Below are positions 1 to 13,448 of a stretch of DNA of 64,000 bases, in pieces. Origin of the DNA: Sphagnum compactum (Eukaryota > Bryophyta > Sphagnopsida > Sphagnales); the NCBI GenBank assembly GCA_965153455.1, contig OZ234493.1, positions 2,108,001 to 2,172,000 on the forward strand, written 5' to 3'. A program made the position numbers and the translations under genes. The number at the start of each line of letters is the position of its first letter. The stretch's first letter is position 1. The notes beneath the pieces were generated by a model. It had not been told where the DNA came from, searched no databases, and was given only the letters and a program-made list of their open reading frames with translations.

Positions 1-1740
1 TAAATGAATGATTTTAGAAAGTTTTTGATGCAATTTTAATATATGCCCAAAAAAAGTTTTGATTACATATGAGATGAGAAGATTTGTATATATATACGAT
101 GGATGTTAGGCCTTTGGATAGATAGATGATTGATTTTGGGAAAGTCTTAACACAATGTTAGTATACTTGAGTTGGGTTCGACAAAGAGTGGTGAAGAGTG
201 ATGAAACTTCTTTGAAATACTATTGTAATTAGTGGCAAAAAGAGAATTGCAAATTAAATATGTGGAGAACATTAGGATTATGATTCAATAAGCGGGTGCC
301 ACAATTTGTAAAATCCCATTGGTGAAATCAATTTGGTAGTTTATTACAATTTGATATTTATGAAATTGTTTTTAACATACATGATTACATGATTCCATAG
401 TTGAATTAGACTCATCAATTTCATCATGGAATATTACACAGCGTTAGGCTTGTTGAATGATATCAAAGGTGAAAAATTTGTCAATTTTCAATTTTTATAA
501 CAAAAATGCAACTCAAAGCACACCCCTTAGTTCCCATTAAAAAAAAGTGTGGGAGTTTTGGGAGGGGACTAGGACAAACTTAAATAAGTGAATTCAAAGA
601 AATGTTAATTTGCAAACCCAAAAAAGAAGGTGGTTAATGTAAATTGTAAACGAATTGGTGCATGAATTAAATCACAAAATACACGCTTACATGATTTCAC
701 TATAATCCCAATTTAAAAGAGTTATCAGTCTCCTCCTTATTATATATTGTAAGTACTACATGCATTAAATTGACAAAAGAAAATTTAGGATAAGATTGGG
801 TTATTGGATCATCCAAGAGAGGAAAATAACAAGAATTACAATGACATGGCGATACTTGAATTTTTTAGGACGAACTCCATTCCATTGAAGAAGTTCTTTG
901 AATTGAAGAGACTCAATTCCAACACATGCTAGCATAGTTATCTCAACTTTGGAACAATTAAAGGAAAAAGATGTGTCTAGTGTTTAATTTTGAATAATCA
1001 ATTCTTAGAAAAATTTCACTCATTGCTGAAATCATTAGAGTACCTATTCTTTCTTTCTTTCATGTGATTTGTTGTTAAAAAAAAAACCAACAATACAAAT
1101 TTATGAGCATATGGTTAAAGGTTTAGTTTGTAAAGGATATAGAATGGAGTGGATAACTTACAGGCATGTACATATTTGTGGAGTTCCTACATATTTGAAA
1201 TCCTTGAATTTCAAAGATTCACAATGAAAATTGTGAGTCCATCCAATCAGTGCAATCACTAGGGTAGTAATCAATGATCCCTAGGGGTGATCAATATGTG
1301 ACCCTGCACATTAAAATTGGAGAAGAGAAGTCAAAAAAACATGCAGGTTTGGCTCAGCAAAATGGTCTTGGCCCAGTGTTTTTACACAGTTTGCCAAGGC
1401 TGATAAAAGAAAGGCACTCCAAAGGCTAATTCACCCAGGAAACAAGAGTGCAATAAATATGATTTGACTGTTGCTCGCTATTTCTGATTGGCCGATCATA
1501 ATGATTTGACGAGGTGGGTGGTTTGCTATTAGTAGTCCCCCCCCCCCCCCTCCCCCCCTCCCCCCAACTAAGTTGGAGTGGAGTCCCAGTTTTCGGTTTG
1601 ATGCGTGGGGTTGAAAAAAGTGAATAACTAAACTTGGATGTGAGAAGAGATCATAATTTTCCAAATTTACAAACAAATTTGGTATTCATTTCGCTTCTTG
1701 AGTGTGCATTTGCGTGCTTAGTAGTGTCTCGCTCGCAGCG
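1..1740. other. AT-rich intergenic DNA
   Basis: I see no supportable gene here. A diverged copy of a dispersed repeat lies at about 510-780; its relatives are near 8720 and 21270. A run of C bases (about 1538-1565) interrupted by single T bases sits upstream of the first gene. Short ORFs in this stretch are low-complexity and show no family signature. Confidence 0.6.
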
Positions 1741-3961
1741 AAAATGGTGGAGCTCCAGAGGAAGAAGACGAAGAAGAAGAAGAAGAAGCAGCCGCGGCGG
1801 GATACAAAGCCAAGAGCACTTCCTCATGCGTGAAGCTCTCTGAAGGAAGGAGAACTTGAGGAATCAGCAAACCTTTCTGCTGGTGCTGATGATGATGATG
1901 AACGTGAGCAAAACGTTAGGTACCCTTTTGTCCAATTTTGGTGGGAAGAAGTGCAAATGTGAGAGCTTTGAAGGCTGAACGGGTCCGAGAGCTCACGCGT
2001 TGCCTGTCACCCACACTTGTCGTCGTCGTTGTCATGGTCTTTGGTCGGTTATGGGGCTGTGGGGGCGGGGGCCCTACCAGCGGCGGGCCGTGCCACAAGA
2101 TTCTCATCATCCCGCGAGACCTGTTTGTATGTTCATCACACCTTCTTCTTCTTGTTCTTCTTCTTCTTCTTCACAGCAGTTCATGTGAAAATTTTCCAGC
2201 GTCACATGGTGAGACAGCAGACGATTCCCACCCATATGCACGCGCGCGTATTTATTACCCCCCTTTTTTTTTCCCGTATGCTTGATTTCACACCAGAAGC
2301 AGAAGAAGAAGAAGTTCCTGCCACAATTCAGAACTTGGAATTCTCCACAAGTCCAAATTCTTTTTGCCCATTAGTTGTAGTCTGTCGAGTTCGCACAATT
2401 TTTGCTCCATGTATTTCTCGACAATTGCTTGATAGTTTCACTTGGGTGGTCGCAGGCAGATTGGCCATCTCTAGGAAATCCTTGCGAGGCCAAAGACTTG
2501 TGGAAGCAAGCGAGAACCCGGATTCAAGGAAATCCAATTCCTCCTCTTATCTCCAGCAGCAAGGACCCACCCAGCTCAGCGCATTCAGCCAGATCCCACA
2601 AGCATCGGATCGTGCAAGGATAGATTAGATCGGGGGTAAGTAGTTGCACTCGCGCAAATTTGGGTGAGAACCCAGAGCAGGCAAGTTTCTAGTAGTGCAG
2701 GAGTTCGCAGGAAGAAAGAGATTCTAACGACACGAGTTCACAGGAAGAAATCGATGCGAGGGCGACGCTGATGATGATGAGAAGAGGTGCCCTCTTGGCA
2801 TCCATCCTCAAGCATGCAGTTACGTAGTCGCAGGGAACGGATTTCTCTCTCTCAAAGAGTTCACAATCTTGTGTCATCTTGTCAAGAGATTCTGTGATTC
2901 CGTGATCATGGGTGGTCAAAAAATCATTGCAAACTTGTGCAATCCAGGAAGAATCCCTGATGTGAGCAAACATTCAAAGTGCAGAAACAAGGGTTGGTAG
3001 CAAATTGGCATCCAGCTTTTGATGGCTCCTTCTTTTGTGATCAAGAAGGTGGTCAAGGATTCTTCTTCTTCTTTGAGTGTGTTTTTTGGGTTCTGAGAAA
3101 TCATGGTTTGCTCCTTTGCAGGACTGAGTGGATTTCTTGTTGACAAACAAAAAAGGGAGCAGAGTATGGGTGCGGAGATTACTACAATCTCTGTCATTGT
3201 TGTAATAGCAGCATAATTAGGGTTTCAAGCAAATTGAAAGGGTGAGAGAATTGTGTCCTTCATTTCTTTTTGTGCCAGAGATTCGATCCTCAGATTCTTT
3301 GTTGCTTAGCTTGAGGATTGTATCCATGTCCATGTATTCATTTTGAGTATGAATGCTTGATCATTGCAACTGGTGACAAAGAAGGCATTCATCATCATCT
3401 CCAGTCTGGCAATCTGTAGAAGTTCAGGAATCCATCTATTTTGTGTTTGTTCGTGAATCCATTCTTCCTGTTTCGAGGCAAATTGGTTGATTGCTGGATG
3501 ATCAAGGGGAAGGTTATGTTTTCATGTGCAAGCTTCTTCTCAATTAATGCAAACACAAAAGAATATTTTTAGTGGGTGATTTTTGTTATCATCATATGAT
3601 TCTGGGTGATGCTCTGTAGTTTGCAGTACTGATCATTTATTCCAGTAGAAAAAAAATTGTAGCTTGTTTTCTTCTTTGTGATTTTTGTTTTACTTGATGA
3701 AATTGAGTTGGATGACAGACGGAAAAAGGGAACCTCAAATTCCTGTTCTGAAGTCATGGAGTATTTGTTCATGTCAGTGTTCTGACAAGGAAGGCAAGAG
3801 CTTTGTATCTCTTGCCATTCTTGTTGCTGGGTTACAAAACAGAGTATTGGGTGGGATTCTGGTCCAAATAAACGGTGAAATTGATGGCAGTATGATGAGT
3901 CTCATCTGTCATGGAGGGTCTGAATGAAGTTGTGTTGCTTTGGGTATTTGAATGTGGCAGT
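1741..3961 (+). promoter_or_regulatory. promoter and long 5' leader of the TOR1/SPR2-like gene
   Basis: Base composition rises sharply in GC here and the sequence carries GAA and TTC microsatellites (about 1757-1790 and 2141-2176), typical of plant leader regions. A near-consensus splice donor, GGGG followed by GTAAGTAG, lies at 2635/2636. A pyrimidine-rich acceptor ending TTTGCAG lies at 3121, so an intron in the 5' untranslated region is likely. The exact transcript start cannot be read from sequence alone. Small ORFs across 1938-2628 are low-complexity and unlikely to be coding. Confidence 0.5.
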
Positions 3962-6900
3962 ATGGCACAGGCACGAGTGGGGGCCAAGGGGATGGGACGG
4001 CTGAGTGGAGGCAAGGGAGTAGTGCTGATTGAGCTCAAGAACCGGATTCTGGCAGCACTTAATAAGCTCTCAGACCGTGACACACAACAGCTTGCAGTGG
4101 AGCATCTGGAGCGCCTTGCACAGGGCCTTACACCTGAAGGACTGGCTCTATTTCTAGCCTGCCTTTATGACACCGATGCACAGCAGAAGAGTGTAGTGAG
4201 GCGGGAATGCATCAAGCTTCTTGGAACTCTTGCCACATTGCACCAGGATTTGTTGGCCTTTCATCTGCCAAAGATGGTGGCCAACATTGTACGGAGATTG
4301 AAGGACCCTGACTCCAACATCCGAGATGCTTGTGTTGACACCATTGGAATTCTTGCATCCCAGACTGGACGGGGGATAGAGGCAGGCGCATCCCTCAATG
4401 TATTTGTAAAACCCTTGTTTGAGGCTTTGGGTGAGCAGCACAGGAACTTGCAGGTGGGTGCTTCACTCTGCATGGCACGGGTTATTGATTGCACAACAGA
4501 TCCAGACCCACCCACACTGCAACTCCTCTGTCCCCGCATTGCAAAGCTTCTGGGTGGCTCCAATTTTATGGGGAGGGCTGCCTTGCTCACCACAATTGCC
4601 AGCCTTTCTCAGGTATATGTGGTTAAGATTGTGATGGTTATCTCAAAGCACTCTGCACCTTGAACAATTTTCCTCACTTTTATCCTACCTAAAACTATTT
4701 GTTTCCATTGTGGCTCTTTGGAATTATCCAATGAAGGTGCCTGGCGTGGTGACTGGCCCAGTATTGGCTACAATGATTACATGTGTGTTAGAGGAGCTTG
4801 AAAACACTGAGTGGGCAGCTCGGAAAGCAGCAGCTGACACACTAACATGCATGGCAAATGCATTGGGTCCATCCTTGAACATCTTCAGGGCTCCCTGTAC
4901 TACTGCACTTCAAAACTGTCGGTTTGACAAGGTATGAGACATTTGTAAAAATACATTTTATTCATGAGTTGTACCATGGTTTTTGATCAGGTTTTTCTTG
5001 TGTTCATTCTCCTATTCATTATACTCAGCACTATCACCTCCATACTTGCTTGCTGATGTTTTTGTCACATTTTTTCAAATGACAGCTTGTGGAGGCTCAC
5101 AGAACAAATACATGCTGGCTGAGGCAGACTCTCTTTTTGATTGAAATCAGGTGAAGCCTGTGCGAGATAGTGTTGCAGAGGCGCTTCTGTCATGGAAGAA
5201 GATCCCAGATACTAGCAACCTGCAGAGCCTTCCTCAGCCTTCCCCTGCTGCCAAAGGTTCAATTTACCCAATCTCTCTGTACTGTAATTCACTTCTTTTC
5301 CTTCCAGTTCATTCTCTGATCCAAATATTTTCCTGCTTTGAGGTCAGTTGGCTCTTGTGCTTGTGTTTCTGAATGTAGTGGGTTGAGGATGAATTATTCT
5401 TATTCACACCTCCATTTCTGCAGGAAAATTGGTTGGAAAATCTGATTGTGGAATTACCGCACATTCTTCAGAACAGGATGCCCCATCCCTAATTCTTGGA
5501 GACTTGAAATTTTCATCATCATTGCTGAAGTCACGTGCCCAAGTGAATGCATCATTCCCAGTGAGTACCACTCACATGAAATCCATCCCTGAGAGGAGTG
5601 GAAGTAGTTTGAAGAAAAGGTCACCAGCTCTGTGTACCAAAAACCCTGATTTTTTTCGGAAACTGGAGAATGCTAGTAGGAACACAAAGCTAAGGGCTTC
5701 AGGAGACTGGCAAGTTGAGGTTGCTACCCCCCAAGGGGCATCATTCTCAGGTCTTTCACCACACCAAGGGAGTTCAACTATGCGAGATATGAATGGTGGA
5801 GTGCTTGATCATCAGCATGATGGAATTGATGATACATCATCACCTTTTGCTAATGGGTTTGGTGGGTTTGTGAACCCAAATGAAGCTACATATATGGAGC
5901 TTTGCATAGAGACCGATCCGGGCAAGCAATCCAGTGAGGTGGCTGATAAGAGCAAGTTAACAAGTGCGTGTGTTTCTCAGACAGGAAAACCATGTGTGGA
6001 TTTTGATTTGTCTTTTGTAGGGTCATCTGTTATCTTGGTATGAGTTGTTAAGGAATCTTTTGGAAGAGCTGATAGCATACTGATGAAAACTCCCAGCTTT
6101 TTACACATTTGCTCCTAACAAATATGCGGTCTTGGCAGCTATGAGAGGAGCTGGATTGAAGAAAACTCCCATTCCAGAGCATTCAGAAGAGGGGTCAATC
6201 TTGACGGATGTGGCACAACCCCCTTCTGATGTTGAACTAACCTCATGGAATGCCAGTGTCCCTGTCACAAGCCCCAACAGCAGTAATGGTAGCTTTGCAG
6301 ATGCTGTTGCATCATCCACAGAAACCACTACTACTCCAGACTGGACTATGGTTTATAACCATCTGCAAAACATTGAGCGTCAGCAATGCTCTATGATGGG
6401 TATGCTGCAGGTTATGGCTTCTTCACCTTCCTCCTCAATGGTTTTGAATGTGCATAGCAATAGATTCTTGCAACTTTCACAACGGTAGGAATTTCATGGT
6501 TGTTATTGTGGCCAAAATCTTGTGTTGGAAGGCAGCATGGACCTGTGAAAATCAACTCATGGAGATGGAAATAGAACAGTATGGCTGGAAGACAGGAGAC
6601 CAAAAGTGGTGGAACCCTGTGTATGTTTGGTTGTTAAGCACTGACATAAGGTCCATGGCATATGGGTTGATCAGGAATTCATGGTCAATGTCTATGAGAA
6701 CATGCAAGGTTTAGAAGGAAGGGTGCAAAGACTTGAGCAGGCAGTGGATGGCAGAGCACACAGTGCAAGTATGCCAGTTGATCGATTGCCTGATGGTAGT
6801 TCACCAACTTTGGGAGTTACATCCAGCCGCTCTCTTGGTGAGCTGCTTGCTGGTGCGGATTCCTTAAACTCCAAGATTAAAAAAGGGAGTTCTTGGAAAA

Positions 6901-7920
6901 CAATGTTTGGTGAAAGAGTCACAGAGGCAAAAAATTTCAGTGGAAGGAGTAGAGAGCCATCATGGAGAAATGGTGAGTCAGGTTCTGAACAGTGGGATGA
7001 ATTTGTGTGTGGAGTTGGCTCACAAATTGGAAGACCACCAGAGAACCCTGTGACTGAAACTTCACAACAAGATGGTTTGCAAGCATCATCTGAGCAGGGT
7101 TTGAAGACAAAGCAAGTGGTGAACCGAAGAGTGTCGAACAGGAGCTCAGGTCCCTCAATGCGACAGGGGGAAGGTCCTTCCGCTCGTAGTGTGTGGAAAG
7201 CTTCTAAAGATGAAGAGACATTGGCTGCCATTCGTGGAGCTCCACATGACAAGCCGTCACCTGGTCAAAGTGACACGAGTAGTGAGTACAAGAGCGAGTT
7301 TCGAGTGGACTACAAAGATGAACCCAAGACTGATCGCAAGACCATCACAGGGAACAAGGATGCAGGAGACCCTTTTTGGGTGCTATGGAGCCGGGCACTT
7401 GAGAGTGTCCAGGCAAATGACCTTGATGGTGCATATTTGGAGATACTGGGCAGTGGAGATGAGCTGTTGCTGGTGCGAATGATGGGCCACACTGGCCCTG
7501 TTCTTCAACAACTTGCTTCTACCACTGTACTGCAGCTGGTGTGCACTATTACACAGCTCCTGCAGCAGCAGAGCTTTTTGGATTGTATCCTTCCTTGGAT
7601 CCAGCAGGTACATTTCTCGATGCTCTTCCCTCATCATATCTTCTTTCCTGTGAACTTAGTAACAGGGATGAGGAGCTGATCAAACAATTGGGTGAAGAAT
7701 AAGTCTCCAATTTGGGGTGTTCATGCAGGTCTCAGATTTGACTGCAAGCAATGGAGCAGACTGTTTGGAACTGTCAGAGGAGGTGAAGAAGGATTTGGTT
7801 TTATCACTCCAAGATGCTTCAGCGATGGATTTTGCTGAGGGCTGGATGGGCAACATGGTTGAACAGCTCTTTGTGCAGTTGTCAAGTCTTTGGTCCATTG
7901 ACAGCAGCATTCCAGAGTAG
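3962..7920 (+). CDS. TOR1-like: TORTIFOLIA1/SPIRAL2-like microtubule-associated protein
   Basis: The family is plant-specific. It binds cortical microtubules and microtubule ends through N-terminal HEAT/TOG-type repeats and controls directional cell growth. Coding exons read as 3962-4612, 4737-4931, 5151-5256, 5424 to about 5963-6037, about 6139-6410, 6675-7607 and 7729-7920. The N-terminus has the family's HEAT segment (motifs such as RRLKDPDSNIRDAC and FVKPLFEALGEQ). Exon 5 ends and exon 6 begins with a coiled-coil piece (ERQQ...MLQ, then EFMVNVYENMQGLEGRVQ). The conserved C-terminal block begins at GPSARSVWKASKDEETL and runs on through DPFWVLWSRALESVQ to the end. Length is about 960 residues against about 860 in Arabidopsis. 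All junctions keep phase except exon 4 to exon 5, where the strong donor at 6037 (phase 0) does not match the acceptor at 6139. Phase-compatible donors exist at 5963, 5969 and 5993. An in-frame ATG at 3911 is an alternative start. Confidence 0.92.
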
Positions 7921-8719
7921 CTGCTTCCACTGATTGATTTTGATATAAAAAAGAGTGAGTTTGCATCATGCATTTTGTGCACAAGTACCGAGTCATTTCT
8001 GAATTTCTAGCTTTTACACATACCCATCTTGCAAAATGCAGCATCACTGAGGTCCATTGGCAAATGGGTAGCAAATATATCATTGCCTTCAGATTATGAA
8101 AGAATTCAGGCTGTTCATCTATCTACCCATCTGTCATCTACCCACGCATGTTATTAACTTTTATCTCCATCACAAGACCATTGGCTGTGTGGTTTACTTG
8201 TCCATCCCAGGAGCAGCTCCACCAGCAGTTATATATAATGGCCTGAAAAGTTAAGTTTGGAGGAAGTTCAGGTTTCCTCCTAACCTGAATAGTTTTATTA
8301 GTTTTTGATTTTTTTTTGCAAAAGTTAATATATTTTTGCATGGAACAAAATATGTGGCACCGTCAAGGATGAGTTTGTGATAAAGGTCGGCCATTTCATA
8401 TTGAGTACTCACGCCATGTACATGAATCGACATGCACACTTGGTGACTTAAACCATAGGTGTTTATTGTTTGCATCTCGTTGGTGTCTTGAATATCGTAC
8501 ACAAGATTTCAAATAACAAGCTTTGTCCAAATTGGGCTCTTCTTTAACTAGTTGGGAAGGTCTTGAAAGTGGATTTGCATTTTCCATTTGGAAATTTGAA
8601 ACACAAATTATAGCCAAAAAACCAACGAACTTTAGGATTGTCAAGGGGTATGAGGATAAAAAGTTTGTTGATTATTGTTGCAACGCAAACTCAATATGCA
8701 CTCCCTAATTTTCACAAAG

Positions 8720-9070
8720 AAAAAGACATGGGAGCTCTAAGATGAGAGTAGAACAAACTCTCAATCTTAGAGCTCCCATGGGCTTAAAGGTGAAGGTTTA
8801 GGGTTTGAATTAAAGGTGAAATCAATATGCACAAACCGAAAAAAATAAAATGATTGATGCAAATTGAAGTCAAAATGGTGCATGAATTAGTGATGGGCAA
8901 ATCAATTCACAAAACACACCACAACTTGAACTCTGAAAAGCTCATCATTCTCTTTCATATAATATAAGTTGTGATTGGTGGTGGGGATTACATTGAAATG
9001 AAAATTCTCAAAACTCCAAAATGGGAGTTGAAAATTCTTGATTTTGTCAAGTTATGAGTTTTGTAATTTT
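8720..9070. repeat. dispersed repeat, copy B
   Basis: It shares ordered blocks with about 510-780 and about 21265-21600. The blocks are a GAGCTC(C/T)AAGATGAGA segment, a TGCATGAATT or equivalent segment, a TATAATATA segment, a GGGGA(C/T)TACAT segment and a GGGAGTT..AAAATT segment, in the same order. Divergence is high, so this is an old family. The copy at 21159-22074 has recognisable insertion edges. Confidence 0.55.
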
Positions 9071-11739
9071 TGCAAATTCATAATTTTTGCATATGGATTT
9101 TAATTGAAGATTCTCAAAGGGAAAGATGTAATGCCTGGAGCAACAACATTAACTTGTGAACATATGAGCATGAGCAAATGAGCTTGGAAAAATCTTTTAA
9201 TGGGATATTATCAACAACATTGATAAAATATTACACGAATATTTTTTGCCATGTCATTTGAATATCCTTTGATGGACATGGATGGGGATATAGGTGGGGA
9301 TGTATGTTTATTTCTAGTTAAAATTATTCAATAAATTCTAGCTTGTTGCTTAGATCAAATAATTTAAATTTAATTATTAAAGGTTGATTTTTTTTTCAAA
9401 AATTAATGATATAAATGAGAAATATTCTTTTGCATTCCACATTCATGAACAAAGCCAAAAGAAAAGATTAAACACAACACAACATTTTAGAGGCAATGCA
9501 TTCTTTATGTGGACACATTACAACATCCCTACCATTTTGGAAAATGTTTCACACTCTAAAAGGGACAAGACTTTACTCGCTTAACATTATTAATTAAATG
9601 TTAGGACTTCATTCCAACTCCAATTTGGACAATGAATGAACTTTTTCAATTGCTCACAATATATTGCATGTTATAAAATGTAATAAATGAGCTTACACTA
9701 CACCCACTTCTCTCGCCCCTGTAATGAGCTTGCCATCATTGTGATAAAATCCATGTAATTGTAAGTTGAGTAATCTACAATTATAACTTAATATGATTTT
9801 TTGTTTTGATCTACACCACCTGAGGTGTTGTTGTAGATGAAGCCATAGCATGATGGAAGAACCTTTATGGGTGGAAAAACAATTACTTTTAAAGCAAGTT
9901 TTGCCTCCCATTTGTTTTCATGCTTCTTGGAAAGTTTGAATACAACTAGGCGTTGGATAGTTTTGTTTTTTCAAGTTTTTGGCCAAACATATAGATCCAA
10001 AAGTTTGTGCACAAGCACAAATCTTTCATTGCTAAATAGTTTTGAGGAGGACATTTGAATTAGAAGAAAAAGCAGCATTTAGCTAATTATAATGAAAAGG
10101 CAACAATCTAGAAAAAAAATGTACTTGAAATTGGGAGGTTTTAGTGGAGGCATTATGCACAAATAAACATTATACAACTAACAAGAATCCAATTCACCAA
10201 ATTTTAAATCCTCTACATTTGTAGCCATTTTAATTTCAAGCTTTTCAACATTTGAAACCATAAGCAATTTACAATTGGAATCAAAACAAAATGACAAGGT
10301 ATGATGTAAATGAGACATACCTTGATTTTATGTAACATTATTTCAATTTGATGTTGTTGATGTTGAAGGATGTTTCAAGGTTTTGCAATGATGAAACTTT
10401 GATGTGCAAATGAATACTTGTTGCCATAAGCACTTTTGCATAACTTTTGCACAATGACTGGCCACTACCGATGGCAGTATACACTCAAAAGTTCCTCTTC
10501 AATTCACACATGCTACAATGAACACCTTGAATGATGTTTTGAAGCTTGCAAAATGATACATCAAAGTTTTGATGCTTGTGGTCTTATAAGTCACGAATCA
10601 TGACTTACAACGAATACTCACTATTGTCAGTGTCATTTCTAATGTGCACTCACTATTTGCTACACACAACAAAAACCTACAAGTAAGTAATGAGCATGAA
10701 GTAAAAGTAGCAAGTGACCATCCACATCAATGTTCAATGAATAATATGTTTGAACTCAATAACCATAAACCTTAAGCTTCAAAGTTCAGCCTTCAAGATT
10801 GTAGCACATAAAATTTAAGGGCATCATCAGCCTTGAAGACATAAAAGCTCAAGGAATTAAGGTTACAAAAGGTGGTGATGATAATCTTATTGGAGTTGAA
10901 GAATGTGATGAAAAATAACAAGAAGATGAAGTTGAAAACAAGAAAGCTCTTCCCATTGTCGCTTTGTGGTGGCAATGGTTCCTATTGAGTTGTAATAGCA
11001 ATGGCGATGGTTGCAATAGAGGTGGTGAGAGATATTGACGAGGGTTGCTCTCTAATGTGATAGTCCTGGCATTCATCACATGTAACAATGGATCTCGGCA
11101 ATCTATTGCAAAGTTGGCAATCCGTAGCCTTGTAGTGCTTGGATTTTGGTGAATGTTTTTCTGTAATGGCTACCTTGACTTAACAAAGGCCTTTTGCACT
11201 AGTCTTTTTTATTTTTGCATTTTGGTGATTTTTCAGCACAAAGAAAAAACAATGCTTGGTATAATAAGTTCCACCAAATAATAAAGGTAAATTTGTATAA
11301 TGTTGCTTTTAATGTCCTCATGAGTCCTGAGTGGAAAATCACAATCATAGAGATTTTGTTCCTGAAAAATCTATAAAAATAAAATAAAATCTTGAATGAG
11401 TAATTAGTTAAAGGACCTTTTCATTATCCTTATTTTATTTCTATCTTAATATCTTTTTTGTTTTTCTTGGCTTGCACCTTTCCACCACCAACTCTTCCCA
11501 TGACCCTCATAAGCCAATTTGTTTTTTCAGTCCATTATTGTTTTGCCCTTATGCTCTGTGAAGTGTTATATACACACACCACACGCACCTTAGTATTATC
11601 TTCCACTACCAACCAGTGTTTCCTTTTCTGACAATTTTTGTCTGTTTTTTTTTCCAAGTCAAATTTCGCAAACTTTTTGGGGAAAAAAAAACACTAATTT
11701 TTTTTAATATAAAAAAAGTGAAGGAATAATAATTAGAAA

Positions 11740-13448
11740 ATTCCATTAAATCCCCTGCTCATCAAGATCTTTCCAACAACACCAAAAGCACATTCCAATT
11801 TGTCCGAAATTTTTAGCTACGATTTTGATTTAATTTTTAGTGAAGAAATCATTCAATATTCAAGAACTTTTTTGCACCACAAGAAGTCCAAACATCATGG
11901 AACCAAGCCCATGCACCCCCCTCCTCATCTCATCCAGAGCTTTCCAAAGACACCAAGAACACCATCTGAAGCATCCTGCTGGTTCGGTGGATCTCACAAA
12001 CTACACAAAACAAAACAAACTACCTTCCTTCATAGATAGATGTACTATTATGCACTTGGGGAGTCTTTGAATAATTGGTTTCATTAAAGAATGGACTTGG
12101 GTTTTATAGAAGGTTATTTGATTGCTTGTTCGATCTTTTGAGAACTACGGTTATGTATAAAAAATGGATTCTTTGACCTTTAATATCTTGAAGGATTTGG
12201 GTTTCTTTTTGAGGATTTTTTGAAGATTATATTCTTCTTGTATGGTGAAGTAATTTGAGTTTCCATAACTCTTCTTTTGCCTTAAGATAAATTTGAATGC
12301 AAATGGCAGGGCCACAGTGTAATTGACACACCCCTTGTTTCATAAGCCCAGAGGTAAACCCTGTTGATATGCACTGTAGGGAAATGGCATACACCCCATA
12401 TGTATGTATGTGGCCATACCAGAGGTAACATTGTCCATGAACTCCATACCAGAGTTAGGGCGGGCCTGACTTGTGGATGTATGTATCTCTTCCTGATTGG
12501 ACCTGTCCATGCTCTTATATATCTCATTCTTTGTGTTCTCCTTATGTTCCCATCAAGTTCTCAATGTGTTACCTCCATGTTCTCAATGCATTCCTTGCAT
12601 GTTGCTCCAATTCTCAATGTGTTTCTCAAGATGTTCCCAATAGCACCACACTTTATGAGATAACTTTTGCCTGAAGTTAAACTTTCATAATGGATATATG
12701 ACTTGAACAAAAGTGTCTTTTAGGCTTTTGCTATTCTATTTTGGGAGTGCAAAACTTCTATTTCAGAAGAGTGTGCAGAAATTCAGAAATTTTCTTATCA
12801 AAATGCTTCACCATTCAAATTATATATATATATATACAAACATTGAGATGCACCCCATAACGAATTAATTTAATTAAACCAACAACAAATACCCTAGTAC
12901 CTTGGCATCTTTGACATTAATTATATATTATTTGTATAAGTGTTAAAATTTTCAATTTTTTTCCAAAGAACAAAAAAATGGTGAATGAAACTAGAGAATC
13001 TTTGGGAAATTTCAGGAATTTTTTGTTTTTTGACATAGAATTTTTAAGAATAAATTCTAGTAATGAGAAATTTCAGGGAATTGATAAATAGGAGATTTTG
13101 TAACATGTTTATATGGTCATCCATGAACAATTAATTTTGCATAATCTTTCATATGGTTGGCCTTGGACAATTCCAAAAACAACTTTTTTGGACAACTATC
13201 TCATTTCCAAGCCTAATTACCACACTTCCTCTTGGTAATTTTAATAAAAACTATTAAGTCCTTTTTTATTAATTATATTTTATCCTTATAATTACTTCGC
13301 TTCTTTTTTCCCTATCCACCAACATGGATGTGAAAACAAAAATTAACATGTGCCTTTTTGTGTCCATGATATTTATATTAATTCAAATTAAATTTGACAT
13401 TGACATAAAATAATGATGAACTATTGAAAAACATATGTGAACATGATG
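11740..13448. repeat. dispersed repeat copy 1, split by about 1.33 kb
   Basis: Bases 11740-12041 match 32318-32605 at high identity, from the shared ATTCCATTAAATC start to the shared CATAGATAGAT end. Bases 13367-13448 match the directly following 32603-32690 (GATATTTAT.TAATTCAAATTAAATTTG and onward). The intervening 12042-13366 is absent from the second copy. Confidence 0.75.

Noticed and set aside
2017-2628. 203-codon ORF in the leader of the TOR1-like gene
   Set aside because: Dominated by TTC-derived Phe/Ser runs, shifts in character along its length, overlaps a likely leader exon and has no family signature.
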